From Owenia fusiformis (Eukaryota; Annelida; Polychaeta; Sabellida; Oweniidae): DNA of 64,000 bases. The first letter of the stretch is position 1. Each line of letters starts with the position of its first letter. Below, in pieces: positions 51,801 through 64,000 of the stretch. The position numbers and the translations under genes were made by a program. The notes under the pieces were generated by a model. That model worked only from the letters and a program-made list of their open reading frames with translations. It had not been told where the DNA came from and made no database searches. The DNA is taken from positions 23,824,455-23,888,454 of the forward strand of contig CAIIXF020000002.1 of NCBI GenBank assembly GCA_903813345.2, written 5' to 3'.

Positions 51801-53195
51801 ATCCACTACTTTTACTTTTCGAAATAACCTCATCAATGGTAGGCTAGTGGTTAGGGAGCACGACTCGAACACACTCGGTCCCGAGTTCGATTCCCGGCAG
51901 GACCTACTTTCTTCTTTTGAGGGGGGGGACATAGTGCTTCTTTTGCAGTATGGAATCGTACAGGCATTAACTTGTAGTGAGCCATAATTTATTTCGACAA
52001 AAATTGAAGCTTACCCCCATAGCGTTATATATCAAAATGCACCTGTCCTAAAGGGGTTCGATTGACCTACATCAAATTATAGGGAGTCAGGTTACTTTTT
52101 GAGATATCAGCGTCCGTTTATTGTAACTTGCGTTTGCTACCACTTCCTCAATTCTGATATGACGGGCAAACGCGTAGTAAACATGCTCACGTTCGGAACT
52201 ATTTTCACCTACATCGCTATTTTCGTAATTCAAATGAAAGTTGAACTCTTCTTTATTTTGATACCAAATAGTGGCATACTAGGTACCCTAGAAGCCAACT
52301 ATGGGTTATTTAGAATGATACCACAGGTTTTTAAATGGACTATATAGGGGTCATACCTTTTGGCGGATGGATATGGAACCTCATACCATAAGCTTCAAAT
52401 AAAAAACATTCTAGCTATTTTCTTCTATCTAATGGGTAGCAAACGCCCCTTTCTACGCCTGATCGGCTCAGGAGAAATATCCTGTCTGTTTAGAATATAT
52501 ATAGCCGTTTACTCTGCATTATAGCTCTCTAACGTCTTACTTGTTCATGTTTTTATTGGGTTTTCAACGTTTACTACCATTCCCCGTTCCCGGGCTACCA
52601 TTTTTTGACTGGGTTTGGTAATCCCCGGGTAACCGGGGCTAATGCCCTCCCTGGGTTTTGCACTTGTTCCCAAAATATCCGTATGATATCTGAAATATCC
52701 CCCCGCGCATTGCGCATGCGCCAGAAAATTCGAAAATCAATATTTGTCGGTCCTCTAGCGTGTAAACACAGCATATCTCCCGTACCGACAATTTATTTGT
52801 CGGTCCTCTAGCGTGCCACCACATCAGAGTCTAGAGTACCGACAATTGTCGGTACTCTAGCCTTTACGTTTTTATTAATGTTCATGACATAATTTACATT
52901 TTGTCATAAATAATGCGCTGCAAACTTTATTGAATTGATGATTATATATGACACTTCGTGATAGCGAATACTTATAAGTAATACACCACTGGTATCCACA
53001 GCCATGCATTATAGATGAAGGTTATATAATATTATACTTACATTTTGTGGCATTGATAACCTCTCTGCAGTGATAAATTAGACCCTTGATGGATTTGCTT
53101 GTTTTTTCTAACTCTTTCTCGTGCGCGTGGAGGTTCTCTCTGAAAGACGGACTGTCTGACAGACAGTCACTGAACTCAAGTGTCTTAAGCACCAT
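3759..53195 (-). CDS. ARHGAP26: GRAF-family Rho GTPase-activating protein (BAR-PH-RhoGAP-SH3), whole gene, 23 coding exons
   Basis: Spliced gene reading leftwards; the 23 exons listed separately sum to 2445 nt, or 814 codons plus stop, and every exon junction keeps phase. Residues about 1-245 form a BAR domain (membrane curvature sensing), 265-372 a PH domain, 386-570 a RhoGAP domain, 571-755 a Ser/Thr/Pro-rich linker and 758-814 an SH3 domain. RhoGAP catalytic features are visible: arginine finger R416 in GLYRVVG, K458 in the LKAYFR segment, and N531 in [12 protein letters not shown]. The C-terminal SH3 separates it from oligophrenin-1 and points to ARHGAP26/10/42; a single invertebrate Graf gene may be ancestral to all three, so the exact vertebrate name is arbitrary. 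Human ARHGAP26 is also about 814 residues. Known family role: membrane-bound GAP for RhoA/Cdc42 in endocytosis and cytoskeletal control. Introns range from about 0.3 to 17 kb and are full of repeats. Confidence 0.96.
4589..4668 (-). CDS. ARHGAP26: GRAF exon 22 (SH3 domain, first half)
   Basis: Residues 758-784, [20 protein letters not shown], the SH3 ALYAC and ESELSF signature. Acceptor TTTCAG, donor GTAGGT, leaves in phase 1. A longer open frame here reads through the donor and is not the real end. Confidence 0.96.
4754..5822 (+). mobile_element. Mariner-type DNA transposon with about 200-bp inverted repeats, inactive
   Basis: 1069 bp flanked by TA (4752-4753, 5823-5824). The ends CAGGGCATTCATTAAG and its inverted partner at 5800-5822 extend inward as imperfect inverted repeats of roughly 200 bp (4754-4950 with 5625-5822). 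The interior carries a damaged transposase remnant. In GRAF intron 21. Confidence 0.88.
5124..5535 (+). pseudogene. Mariner transposase C-terminal fragment with frameshift
   Basis: One frame gives [13 protein letters not shown], containing the second catalytic Asp of the mariner DDD/E triad, and [11 protein letters not shown], the third-Asp motif; the continuation [20 protein letters not shown] is in another frame, so a frameshift lies near 5335. The N-terminal DNA-binding half is missing. Non-functional. Confidence 0.85.
7361..7776. mobile_element. MITE, CAGGGTA...TACCCTG, 416 bp
   Basis: Inverted ends CAGGGTAACTGAACTGATGA and TCAGTTCAGGTACCCTG. A TA precedes the left end; the right flank is AC, so the right TA may have mutated. 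In GRAF intron 21. The internal stretch 7607-7680 has a second inverted repeat around CAATTTGG. Confidence 0.65.
7831..7899 (-). CDS. ARHGAP26: GRAF exon 21 (Ser-rich linker before SH3)
   Basis: Residues about 735-757, [20 protein letters not shown] followed by arginines, ending in phase 2 that is completed by the first base of the SH3 exon. Acceptor ATTACAG, donor GTATGT. Confidence 0.87.
8279..8900. mobile_element. MITE-like TA-flanked element, 622 bp
   Basis: Perfect long termini: CAGGGCGTCAAATAAGTCTG and its inverted partner, extending through a CCCCCC/GGGGGG stretch to about 33 bp, flanked by TA (8277-8278, 8901-8902). An internal 65-codon frame (8522-8719) is lysine-rich and may be a transposase relic, but I do not recognise it. 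In GRAF intron 20. Confidence 0.85.
9367..10206. mobile_element. piggyBac-type MITE, copy 1 (840 bp with TTAA ends)
   Basis: Flanked by TTAA on both sides; termini AGGCCCCGTGTAAAGTTT and AAACTTTAGACGGGGACT are inverted. Non-coding, AT-rich interior. A copy of exactly the same overall length lies at 17637-18476. Confidence 0.88.
10643..10690 (-). CDS. ARHGAP26: GRAF exon 20, possible 48-nt cassette (linker)
   Basis: Encodes [15 protein letters not shown], acidic and tyrosine-rich. It has a GTAAGT donor and GTGTCAG acceptor and is in phase, but exons 19 and 21 would also join in phase without it, so it may be alternatively spliced. The acceptor lies in a 41-bp tandem array (10687-10806). No homology known to me; weaker than the other exons. 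Confidence 0.55.
10687..10806. repeat. 41-bp tandem array containing the exon 20 acceptor
   Basis: About three units of CATACTGACACTACAACAAG followed by CAACATTGTGACATCACAATA; each carries the minus-strand GTGTCAG acceptor. Confidence 0.85.
10864..12006. mobile_element. CGGAC-tailed dispersed repeat, copy 1
   Basis: Begins near CGTAGCGAATCCCATCGAAC and ends CGTTCGATGGGATAATAA, which are partly inverted. The interior has several about 120-bp units with AAAATGGCGGCCATTTT hairpins and TTTTCGAGTTATAG, then a (CGGA)n tract at 11891-11961. Non-coding; the Arg/Thr/Asp-rich frames are translations of the tract. Confidence 0.8.
12480..12782. repeat. 31/32-bp minisatellite, about 10 units
   Basis: Unit GCCACTTTGGTATTGCATGG plus CATGACAAAATT, alternating 31 and 32 bp so that a dimer of 63 bp is in frame; this explains the long minus-strand frames. 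In GRAF intron 19. Confidence 0.92.
13101..13518. repeat. 20-bp minisatellite, about 21 units
   Basis: Unit ACTGGACCGATACAATGAGA with variants (GGACT, TTGAACT, GATGC). A 60-bp higher-order pattern repeats at 13181-13300. All three minus frames are open through the array, an artefact of the repeat. Confidence 0.93.
14221..14817. mobile_element. CGGAC-tailed dispersed repeat, copy 2
   Basis: Same layout: GTAGCAAATCCCACCGAAC at the left, AAATGGC hairpins, TTGGAGTTATCGCCCGGAC with a short CGGAC run at 14740-14773, and CTATATCCCCC then GGTGGGATAATAA at the right. Confidence 0.8.
15251..15317 (-). CDS. ARHGAP26: GRAF exon 19 (linker)
   Basis: Residues 697-718, [21 protein letters not shown]. Not strongly conserved, accepted because of canonical splice sites (TTTTCAG, GTGAGT) and phase agreement on both sides. 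Confidence 0.8.
15368..15503. mobile_element. Pearl-like element, short copy
   Basis: AAGGCATTAACATGCAAAAT, GTCACCACCTGC at the left and AGTTGGAGAATATAACAATA, TGTCACCACT at the right; no tandem array. In GRAF intron 18, right beside exon 19. Confidence 0.75.
15900..16040 (-). CDS. ARHGAP26: GRAF exon 18 (Ser-rich linker)
   Basis: Residues 650-696, very rich in Ser, Asn and Thr (for example [14 protein letters not shown]), then a Pro-containing stretch. Disordered linker by composition. Phase 1 at both ends; donor GTAAGT. Confidence 0.88.
16751..16860. repeat. Small foldback, GGAGGAAATACCCC family
   Basis: AAGAGGAGGAAATACCCCAG at the left pairs with an inverted AATTCTGGGTATTAACCTCC at the right. 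In GRAF intron 17. Confidence 0.72.
17637..18476. mobile_element. piggyBac-type MITE, copy 2 (840 bp with TTAA ends)
   Basis: Same orientation, TTAA flanks and termini as copy 1, differing by scattered substitutions and compensating single-base indels. In GRAF intron 17, ending 114 bp from exon 17. Confidence 0.88.
18591..18828 (-). CDS. ARHGAP26: GRAF exon 17 (Ser/Thr/Pro linker)
   Basis: Residues 571-649, starting [14 protein letters not shown], aligned with the family IFNTVPD segment, then low-complexity Ser/Thr/Asn and a basic [19 protein letters not shown] stretch. Longest coding exon. Acceptor TTTTTCAG, donor GTAAAG. Confidence 0.9.
19125..19284 (-). CDS. ARHGAP26: GRAF exon 16 (RhoGAP domain, catalytic Asn)
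   Basis: Residues 517-570. [19 protein letters not shown] carries N531, the conserved asparagine of RhoGAPs, followed by [20 protein letters not shown], a GRAF-specific helix. Donor GTATGT, phase 0 out. Confidence 0.97.
19604..19709 (-). CDS. ARHGAP26: GRAF exon 15 (RhoGAP domain)
   Basis: Residues 482-516, including [20 protein letters not shown]. Phase 1 in, 2 out; the last two bases AG plus the first base of exon 16 form an Arg codon. Acceptor TTTCTAG, donor GTAAGT. Confidence 0.95.
19765..19910. mobile_element. Pearl-like element, short copy
   Basis: Same termini, with the complete right hairpin GTCACCACTTGTGGTGGTGA. In GRAF intron 14. Confidence 0.75.
20177..20235 (-). CDS. ARHGAP26: GRAF exon 14 (RhoGAP domain)
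   Basis: Residues 463-481, [19 protein letters not shown], the LPEPL segment found in essentially all RhoGAP domains. Acceptor TTTTTAG, donor GTAAGT. Confidence 0.95.
20592..20679 (-). CDS. ARHGAP26: GRAF exon 13 (RhoGAP domain)
   Basis: Residues 433-462, with [18 protein letters not shown], the conserved helix whose lysine (K458) stabilises the RhoGAP-GTPase interface. Phases 1 in, 2 out; donor GTAAGA. Confidence 0.95.
20816..21060. repeat. About 58-bp tandem repeat
   Basis: Four to five degenerate units of AAGTCCCATTTACTGAATTT then AGTCTATGTGTTTGACAAATTC in GRAF intron 12. Confidence 0.8.
21131..21420. repeat. Tandem duplication of exon 12 3' end and donor
   Basis: AATTGAACCCATAGTA recurs at 21131 and 21317, and ACATGTACTCACCAAGTCCC at 21222 and 21348. 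The left copy (exon part 21229-21295) has substitutions changing Gly to Glu and Ser to Phe relative to the real exon, and carries a 66-bp MITE. Confidence 0.88.
21147..21212. mobile_element. Tiny TA-flanked MITE (66 bp)
   Basis: CTGGGTGACACAAAAA at the left pairs with TTTTTGTGTCACCCTG at the right, flanked by TA. It sits inside one copy of a tandem duplication; the other copy lacks it, which defines the insertion exactly. Confidence 0.75.
21359..21496 (-). CDS. ARHGAP26: GRAF exon 12 (RhoGAP start, arginine finger)
   Basis: Residues 387-432, from [21 protein letters not shown] through [15 protein letters not shown]416 of LYR is the catalytic arginine finger by comparison with the family. Acceptor ACTTCAG, donor GTGAGT. 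A degenerate copy of its 3' part and donor lies just downstream at about 21229-21295. Confidence 0.96.
21608..21826. repeat. 68-bp tandem repeat
   Basis: Units at 21608, 21676, 21744 and a partial at 21812, beginning GTGTTCACATTTCAAGG. Related to the dispersed GTGTTCAC-type repeats elsewhere. In GRAF intron 11. Confidence 0.88.
22003..22036 (-). CDS. ARHGAP26: GRAF exon 11 (PH-RhoGAP linker, 34 nt)
   Basis: Residues 376-386, [11 protein letters not shown], a short linker between PH and RhoGAP. Enters in phase 0, leaves in phase 1 at GTAAGT. The small size is balanced by exact phase agreement with both neighbours. Confidence 0.85.
22668..22844 (-). CDS. ARHGAP26: GRAF exon 10 (PH domain C-terminal half)
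   Basis: Residues 317-375, with [20 protein letters not shown] and the PH C-terminal helix [18 protein letters not shown], both highly typical of GRAF proteins. Phase 0 at both ends; acceptor TTTCCAG, donor GTAAGT. Confidence 0.96.
22945..24409. mobile_element. Long foldback element, about 480-bp arms
   Basis: Left arm about 22945-23425 and right arm about 23930-24409 are inverted copies with moderate divergence, separated by about 500 bp of unique DNA. The motif GCGTCACCGTACAG occurs at the outer and inner ends of both arms. Open frames inside are mirror translations of the arms and look non-coding. In GRAF intron 9. Confidence 0.88.
24690..25995. repeat. 55-bp tandem array with octamer motif, interrupted by the solo LTR
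   Basis: About five units before 24945 and two after 25898, each reading TTTACCATTTCACCATATGC then AAATAGATTGCTTGAAATTA. Five units keep a perfect ATGCAAAT octamer (24747, 24853, 24907, 25917, 25971). Confidence 0.85.
24946..25897. mobile_element. Solo LTR (952 bp), TG...CA with ATAT target duplication
   Basis: Begins TGTGGCGGGAG and ends GCTACA; flanked by ATAT at 24942-24945 and 25898-25901. It splits a 55-bp tandem array, which makes the boundaries precise. No coding frame. Contains a 52-bp segment repeated about 2.5 times at 25399-25520. Interpreted as a solo LTR; a TIR element with TGT(A/G)GCGG ends is the alternative. Confidence 0.7.
26086..26192 (-). CDS. ARHGAP26: GRAF exon 9 (PH domain)
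   Basis: Residues 281-316, [20 protein letters not shown] then the MIPFNQTSG strand. Acceptor TTATAG chosen because only it keeps phase 1 with exon 8; donor GTAAGT in phase 0. Confidence 0.94.
26688..26748 (-). CDS. ARHGAP26: GRAF exon 8 (start of PH domain)
   Basis: Residues 261-280; [10 protein letters not shown] is the first PH strand, equivalent to the EGYLY of relatives. Enters in phase 0, leaves in phase 1 at GTAAGT. Its acceptor sits in a 54-bp tandem array (26730-26955), so further AG sites resembling the true acceptor lie upstream. Confidence 0.92.
26730..26955. repeat. 54-bp tandem array containing the exon 8 acceptor
   Basis: Units start at 26730, 26784, 26838, 26891 and 26945 (partial). 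The first is the true exon 8 edge; the others are degenerate copies of exon 5' end plus acceptor region. Confidence 0.85.
27276..27417. repeat. Small foldback, GGAGGAAATACCCC family, second copy
   Basis: AAAAGGAGCAAATACGCCAG at the left and CGGGGT-like GGGGTATTTCCTCCTCTTAG at the right, with an inner inverted pair CCTATCTCCA/TGGAGATAGG. In GRAF intron 7. Confidence 0.7.
29130..29350. repeat. TACATGTA/ATTATACATAT-rich imperfect tandem tract
   Basis: Dense GGTACATGTATTATACATAT variants; Tyr/Met/Ile-rich frames on both strands are translations of the tract. In GRAF intron 7. Confidence 0.8.
30094..30168 (-). CDS. ARHGAP26: GRAF exon 7 (BAR-PH linker)
   Basis: Residues 236-260, [20 protein letters not shown], matching the family linker after the BAR domain. 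Phase 0 at both ends. The donor GTAATA is weaker than the other donors of the gene. Confidence 0.9.
30643..30750 (-). CDS. ARHGAP26: GRAF exon 6 (end of BAR domain)
   Basis: Residues 200-235, [20 protein letters not shown], the conserved last BAR helix. Phase 0 at both ends; acceptor TTTGCAG, donor GTTAGT. Confidence 0.95.
30865..31007. mobile_element. Pearl-like element, short copy
   Basis: Termini diverged (GTCACAATCTGC, GTCAACACTTCTGGAGGTGA). Ends 63 bp before exon 5, in GRAF intron 5. Confidence 0.7.
31070..31180 (-). CDS. ARHGAP26: GRAF exon 5 (BAR domain)
   Basis: Residues 163-199, including the conserved [17 protein letters not shown] helix. Phase 0 at both ends; donor GTAAGT, acceptor TTTTAG. 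The acceptor and first about 20 nt of exon are repeated twice more upstream (31221-31300) as about 60-bp tandem copies. Confidence 0.95.
31161..31300. repeat. 60-bp tandem array containing the exon 5 acceptor
   Basis: ATCTCTAGGGCAGCATCAGC at 31161 (exon edge) recurs as ATCTCTATGGCTCCATCAGC at 31221 and ATCTCTTGGGTTACATCTGC at 31282. Confidence 0.82.
31310..31609. mobile_element. CGGAC-tailed dispersed repeat, copy 3 (degenerate, 5'-short)
   Basis: Keeps the 3' half: TTTGAATTGAGTG, TATTTGAGTTACCATCCGGAC, a decayed CGGAC tract and CATTCGGTGGGATAA. Lies in GRAF intron 4, close to exon 4. Confidence 0.75.
31643..31816 (-). CDS. ARHGAP26: GRAF exon 4 (BAR domain)
   Basis: Residues 105-162, containing the family signature [20 protein letters not shown], a Lys-rich stretch consistent with the membrane-binding concave face of the BAR dimer. 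Phase 0 at both ends; donor GTTAGT. Confidence 0.95.
32366..32976. repeat. 30-bp minisatellite, about 20 units
   Basis: Unit AAAGGAAATGAAACATCTCA then GAGTACAGCC. Because 30 is a multiple of three, several frames on both strands stay open (for example repeated [10 protein letters not shown]). No start, splice or conservation signal supports coding. In GRAF intron 3, 0.55 kb from exon 4. Confidence 0.93.
33930..34600. repeat. Composite minisatellite of AGCAGAAATGAACCCATATGT type
   Basis: Many 21-bp units plus a larger alternating pattern with AAAAGGAATCTCTAGGAGCA; minus-strand frames rich in Phe/Leu/Cys are translations of it. Confidence 0.85.
35907..35935. promoter_or_regulatory. MARE/AP-1 site next to RFX X-box
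   Basis: TGACTCAGCA (35907-35916) and the palindromic X-box GTTGCTATGGCAAC (35922-35935) lie 5 bp apart in GRAF intron 3. Both match known consensus sites well; candidate enhancer only. Confidence 0.4.
38261..39515. mobile_element. Pearl/Helitron-like element with internal 140-bp tandem array
   Basis: Left end AAGGCATTAACATG...ATGTCACCACC, right end ATAACAATATGTCACCAC with a terminal hairpin (TCACCAC/GTGGTGA). The interior is about eight imperfect 134-154-bp repeats, each with AGGTCATTGAAGGTCA and TTTGACCTTGAGAAGGTCA-like sequence, then a GACGCCG run at 39427-39445. Structure recalls bivalve pearl elements, considered non-autonomous Helitron relatives; that link is inference. Confidence 0.75.
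40341..40485. repeat. Tandem pair, AATACCCAAAGAATTCATTT repeat
   Basis: Two copies of about 70 bp ending in ACAAGCAGTTTT; related to the GGAGGAAATACCC foldbacks at 16751 and 27276. Confidence 0.7.
40677..40875. repeat. 54-bp tandem repeat
   Basis: Three to four near-identical units of CTACTGATCCATAGTTACAT then TTAACATGAGGGTCTAGAAA in GRAF intron 3. Confidence 0.88.
44223..44612. mobile_element. Pearl-like element with 21-bp minisatellite
   Basis: Left AAGGCATAAACGC, then about 14 units of 21 bp (GATGCCAAACTCAAAACGCA) to 44530, then the family right part with CCACAAAAGAAGTTGGAGAC and GTCACCACTTGAGGTGGTG. The 21-bp unit looks like an expansion of the ACGCCAAACAC segment present once in sister copies. 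Long frames here are repeat translations. Confidence 0.72.
49127..49188 (-). CDS. ARHGAP26: GRAF exon 3 (BAR domain)
   Basis: Residues about 84-104, [20 protein letters not shown], matching the BAR helix 2 region. Acceptor ATTGCAG, donor GTAAGT. The following intron is the largest in the gene (17.3 kb). Confidence 0.93.
49899..50033. mobile_element. Pearl-like element, short copy
   Basis: Same termini; internal GTTACAGATGCC is repeated about three times, an early stage of tandem growth. In GRAF intron 2, near exon 2. Confidence 0.75.
50170..50265 (-). CDS. ARHGAP26: GRAF exon 2 (BAR domain)
   Basis: Residues about 52-83, with [21 protein letters not shown] followed by the acidic EEQTDDEI, as in the GRAF BAR domain. 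Acceptor TTGCAG and donor GTAAGG are present; enters in phase 1 and leaves in phase 1. Confidence 0.93.
50838..51496. mobile_element. Foldback element with about 120-bp inverted ends
   Basis: 659 bp; ends CCTGATTTCCTGGCCTGA and TCAGGCCAGGAAATCGGG continue inward as inverted repeats of roughly 120 bp that include CCCTCTAGAGG. Interior frames are short and unrecognised. In GRAF intron 1. Confidence 0.82.
51842..51907 (+). other. tRNA-like sequence (degenerate tRNA or SINE head)
   Basis: Contains an A-box-like TAGGCTAGTGGTTAGG and a B-box-like GAGTTCGATTCCC spaced as in tRNA genes. The T-arm can pair (one mismatch) but I found no 5' strand to pair with the acceptor CAGGACC, so it is not a functional tRNA gene. 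Confidence 0.5.
52711..52722. promoter_or_regulatory. NRF1-type site in GRAF intron 1
   Basis: TGCGCATGCGCC, a near-perfect palindromic NRF1 site, in a locally GC-rich patch about 0.3 kb inside intron 1. The patch may instead belong to the repeat that carries the GTCGG palindromes around it. Confidence 0.4.
53042..53195 (-). CDS. ARHGAP26: GRAF exon 1 (start codon, BAR helix 1)
   Basis: Encodes residues 1-51, beginning [16 protein letters not shown], the conserved GRAF N-terminus. The ATG at 53193-53195 has A at -3 and G at +4, and an in-frame TAA lies nine codons upstream (53220-53222), which fixes the start. Ends in phase 1 before a GTAAGT donor. Confidence 0.95.
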
Positions 53196-53558
53196 CTTGA
53201 TGTCGATATGGTTAAGTCCTTAGTGTCATTTTAATGGCAAAACATTGACCTGAATATTTTTCGGCTCATAATTTTTTCGAGATGGAACTGCGCATGTCCA
53301 AAAACTTGCTTCCGGGTTCATGACAGGCAGTTACATTTCACCTGAAGCTATCATATCTAGATATTGACAATCAAAACAAATCAAAAATTACATTTTAATG
53401 ATAAAAAATCACTTCTTAATATGTTACTTATGATACTTATATTTATACTTTCTCCTAGTAATGTTAATCTCCACCAAATAAATGTGGTTAGGTGCAAGTC
53501 TCAACTTCCGGCCACATGAAAAAAAAATTCGGAGCATTTCAACAAATTGCAATAAATC
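53196..53558. promoter_or_regulatory. Divergent promoter region between GRAF and ZNF330
   Basis: 363 bp separate the two start codons. The strip holds an ETS/GABP core ACTTCCGG at 53504-53511, a second CTTCCGG at 53309-53315, and a TGCGCATG half of an NRF1 site near 53289. No TATA box is evident. Such motifs are typical of housekeeping bidirectional promoters; transcription starts cannot be placed from sequence alone. Confidence 0.6.

Positions 53559-64000
<10,442 letters not shown>

Larger units (their letters stand above)
51633..52860. repeat. Cluster of GTCGG palindromes
   Basis: Palindromic or near-palindromic ACCGACAATTGTCGGT at 51633-51650, 51681-51700, 51732-51747, 52782-52803 and 52841-52853, with half sites at 51781 and 52744. 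The last is the centre of a perfect 30-bp palindrome, 52831-52860 (CTAGAGTACCGACAA plus its mirror). Probably parts of one or more inserted elements; function unknown. Confidence 0.8.

Noticed and set aside
51842-51907. Functional tRNA gene
   Set aside because: A- and B-box-like sequences are present but the acceptor stem cannot form.

Overview
The window is a piece of an AT-rich invertebrate animal nuclear genome. Genes are split by GT-AG introns, intergenic DNA is small, and introns are crowded with DNA transposons, foldback elements and minisatellites. A lophotrochozoan such as a mollusc or brachiopod is my inference from the repeat types (pearl/Helitron-like elements, CGGAC-tailed repeats); I cannot fix the species.

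Two host genes are present, head to head. (1) Positions 53195 down to 3759 on the minus strand hold a complete GRAF-family gene (ARHGAP26/10/42 type). I could assemble 23 coding exons whose splice phases all agree. They encode about 814 residues: BAR domain, PH domain, RhoGAP domain, a Ser/Thr-rich linker and a C-terminal SH3 domain. The product should bend membranes, bind them through BAR-PH, and switch off Rho/Cdc42-type GTPases. (2) From 53559 rightwards on the plus strand lie the first four coding exons of a ZNF330 (NOA36) homologue, a cysteine-rich nucleolar zinc-binding protein; the gene runs off the window end. The two start codons are 363 bp apart, so the two genes probably share a bidirectional promoter. 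It carries ETS-like and NRF1-like motifs.

Region by region: 1-3758 is 3' flank of the GRAF gene with one MITE and a degenerate minisatellite. 3759-31816 holds GRAF exons 23 to 4, with introns containing a mariner-type element with about 200-bp terminal inverted repeats, two 840-bp TTAA-flanked (piggyBac-type) MITEs, several smaller TA-flanked MITEs, a 1.46-kb foldback element and a solo LTR. 31817-49126 is a 17-kb intron made largely of tandem arrays, including a 1.25-kb pearl-like element with about eight 140-bp repeats. 49127-53195 holds exons 3 to 1, plus a foldback element and a cluster of GTCGG palindromes. 53673-62894 is intron 1 of ZNF330, which contains a 5'-truncated LINE with an open reverse-transcriptase frame and a very young Ty3/gypsy LTR element (identical 207-bp LTRs, GGGGT target duplication) in antisense orientation.

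The most unusual observations are: copies of splice sites made by short tandem duplications at four separate GRAF exons, one copy including the RhoGAP arginine-finger coding sequence; a dispersed element family with fixed ends and different internal tandem arrays, one array loaded with nuclear-receptor-like half sites; and strong over-representation of the palindrome TACATGTA. None of these is proven to be functional. Most remaining open frames in the window are chance frames or translations of repeats.
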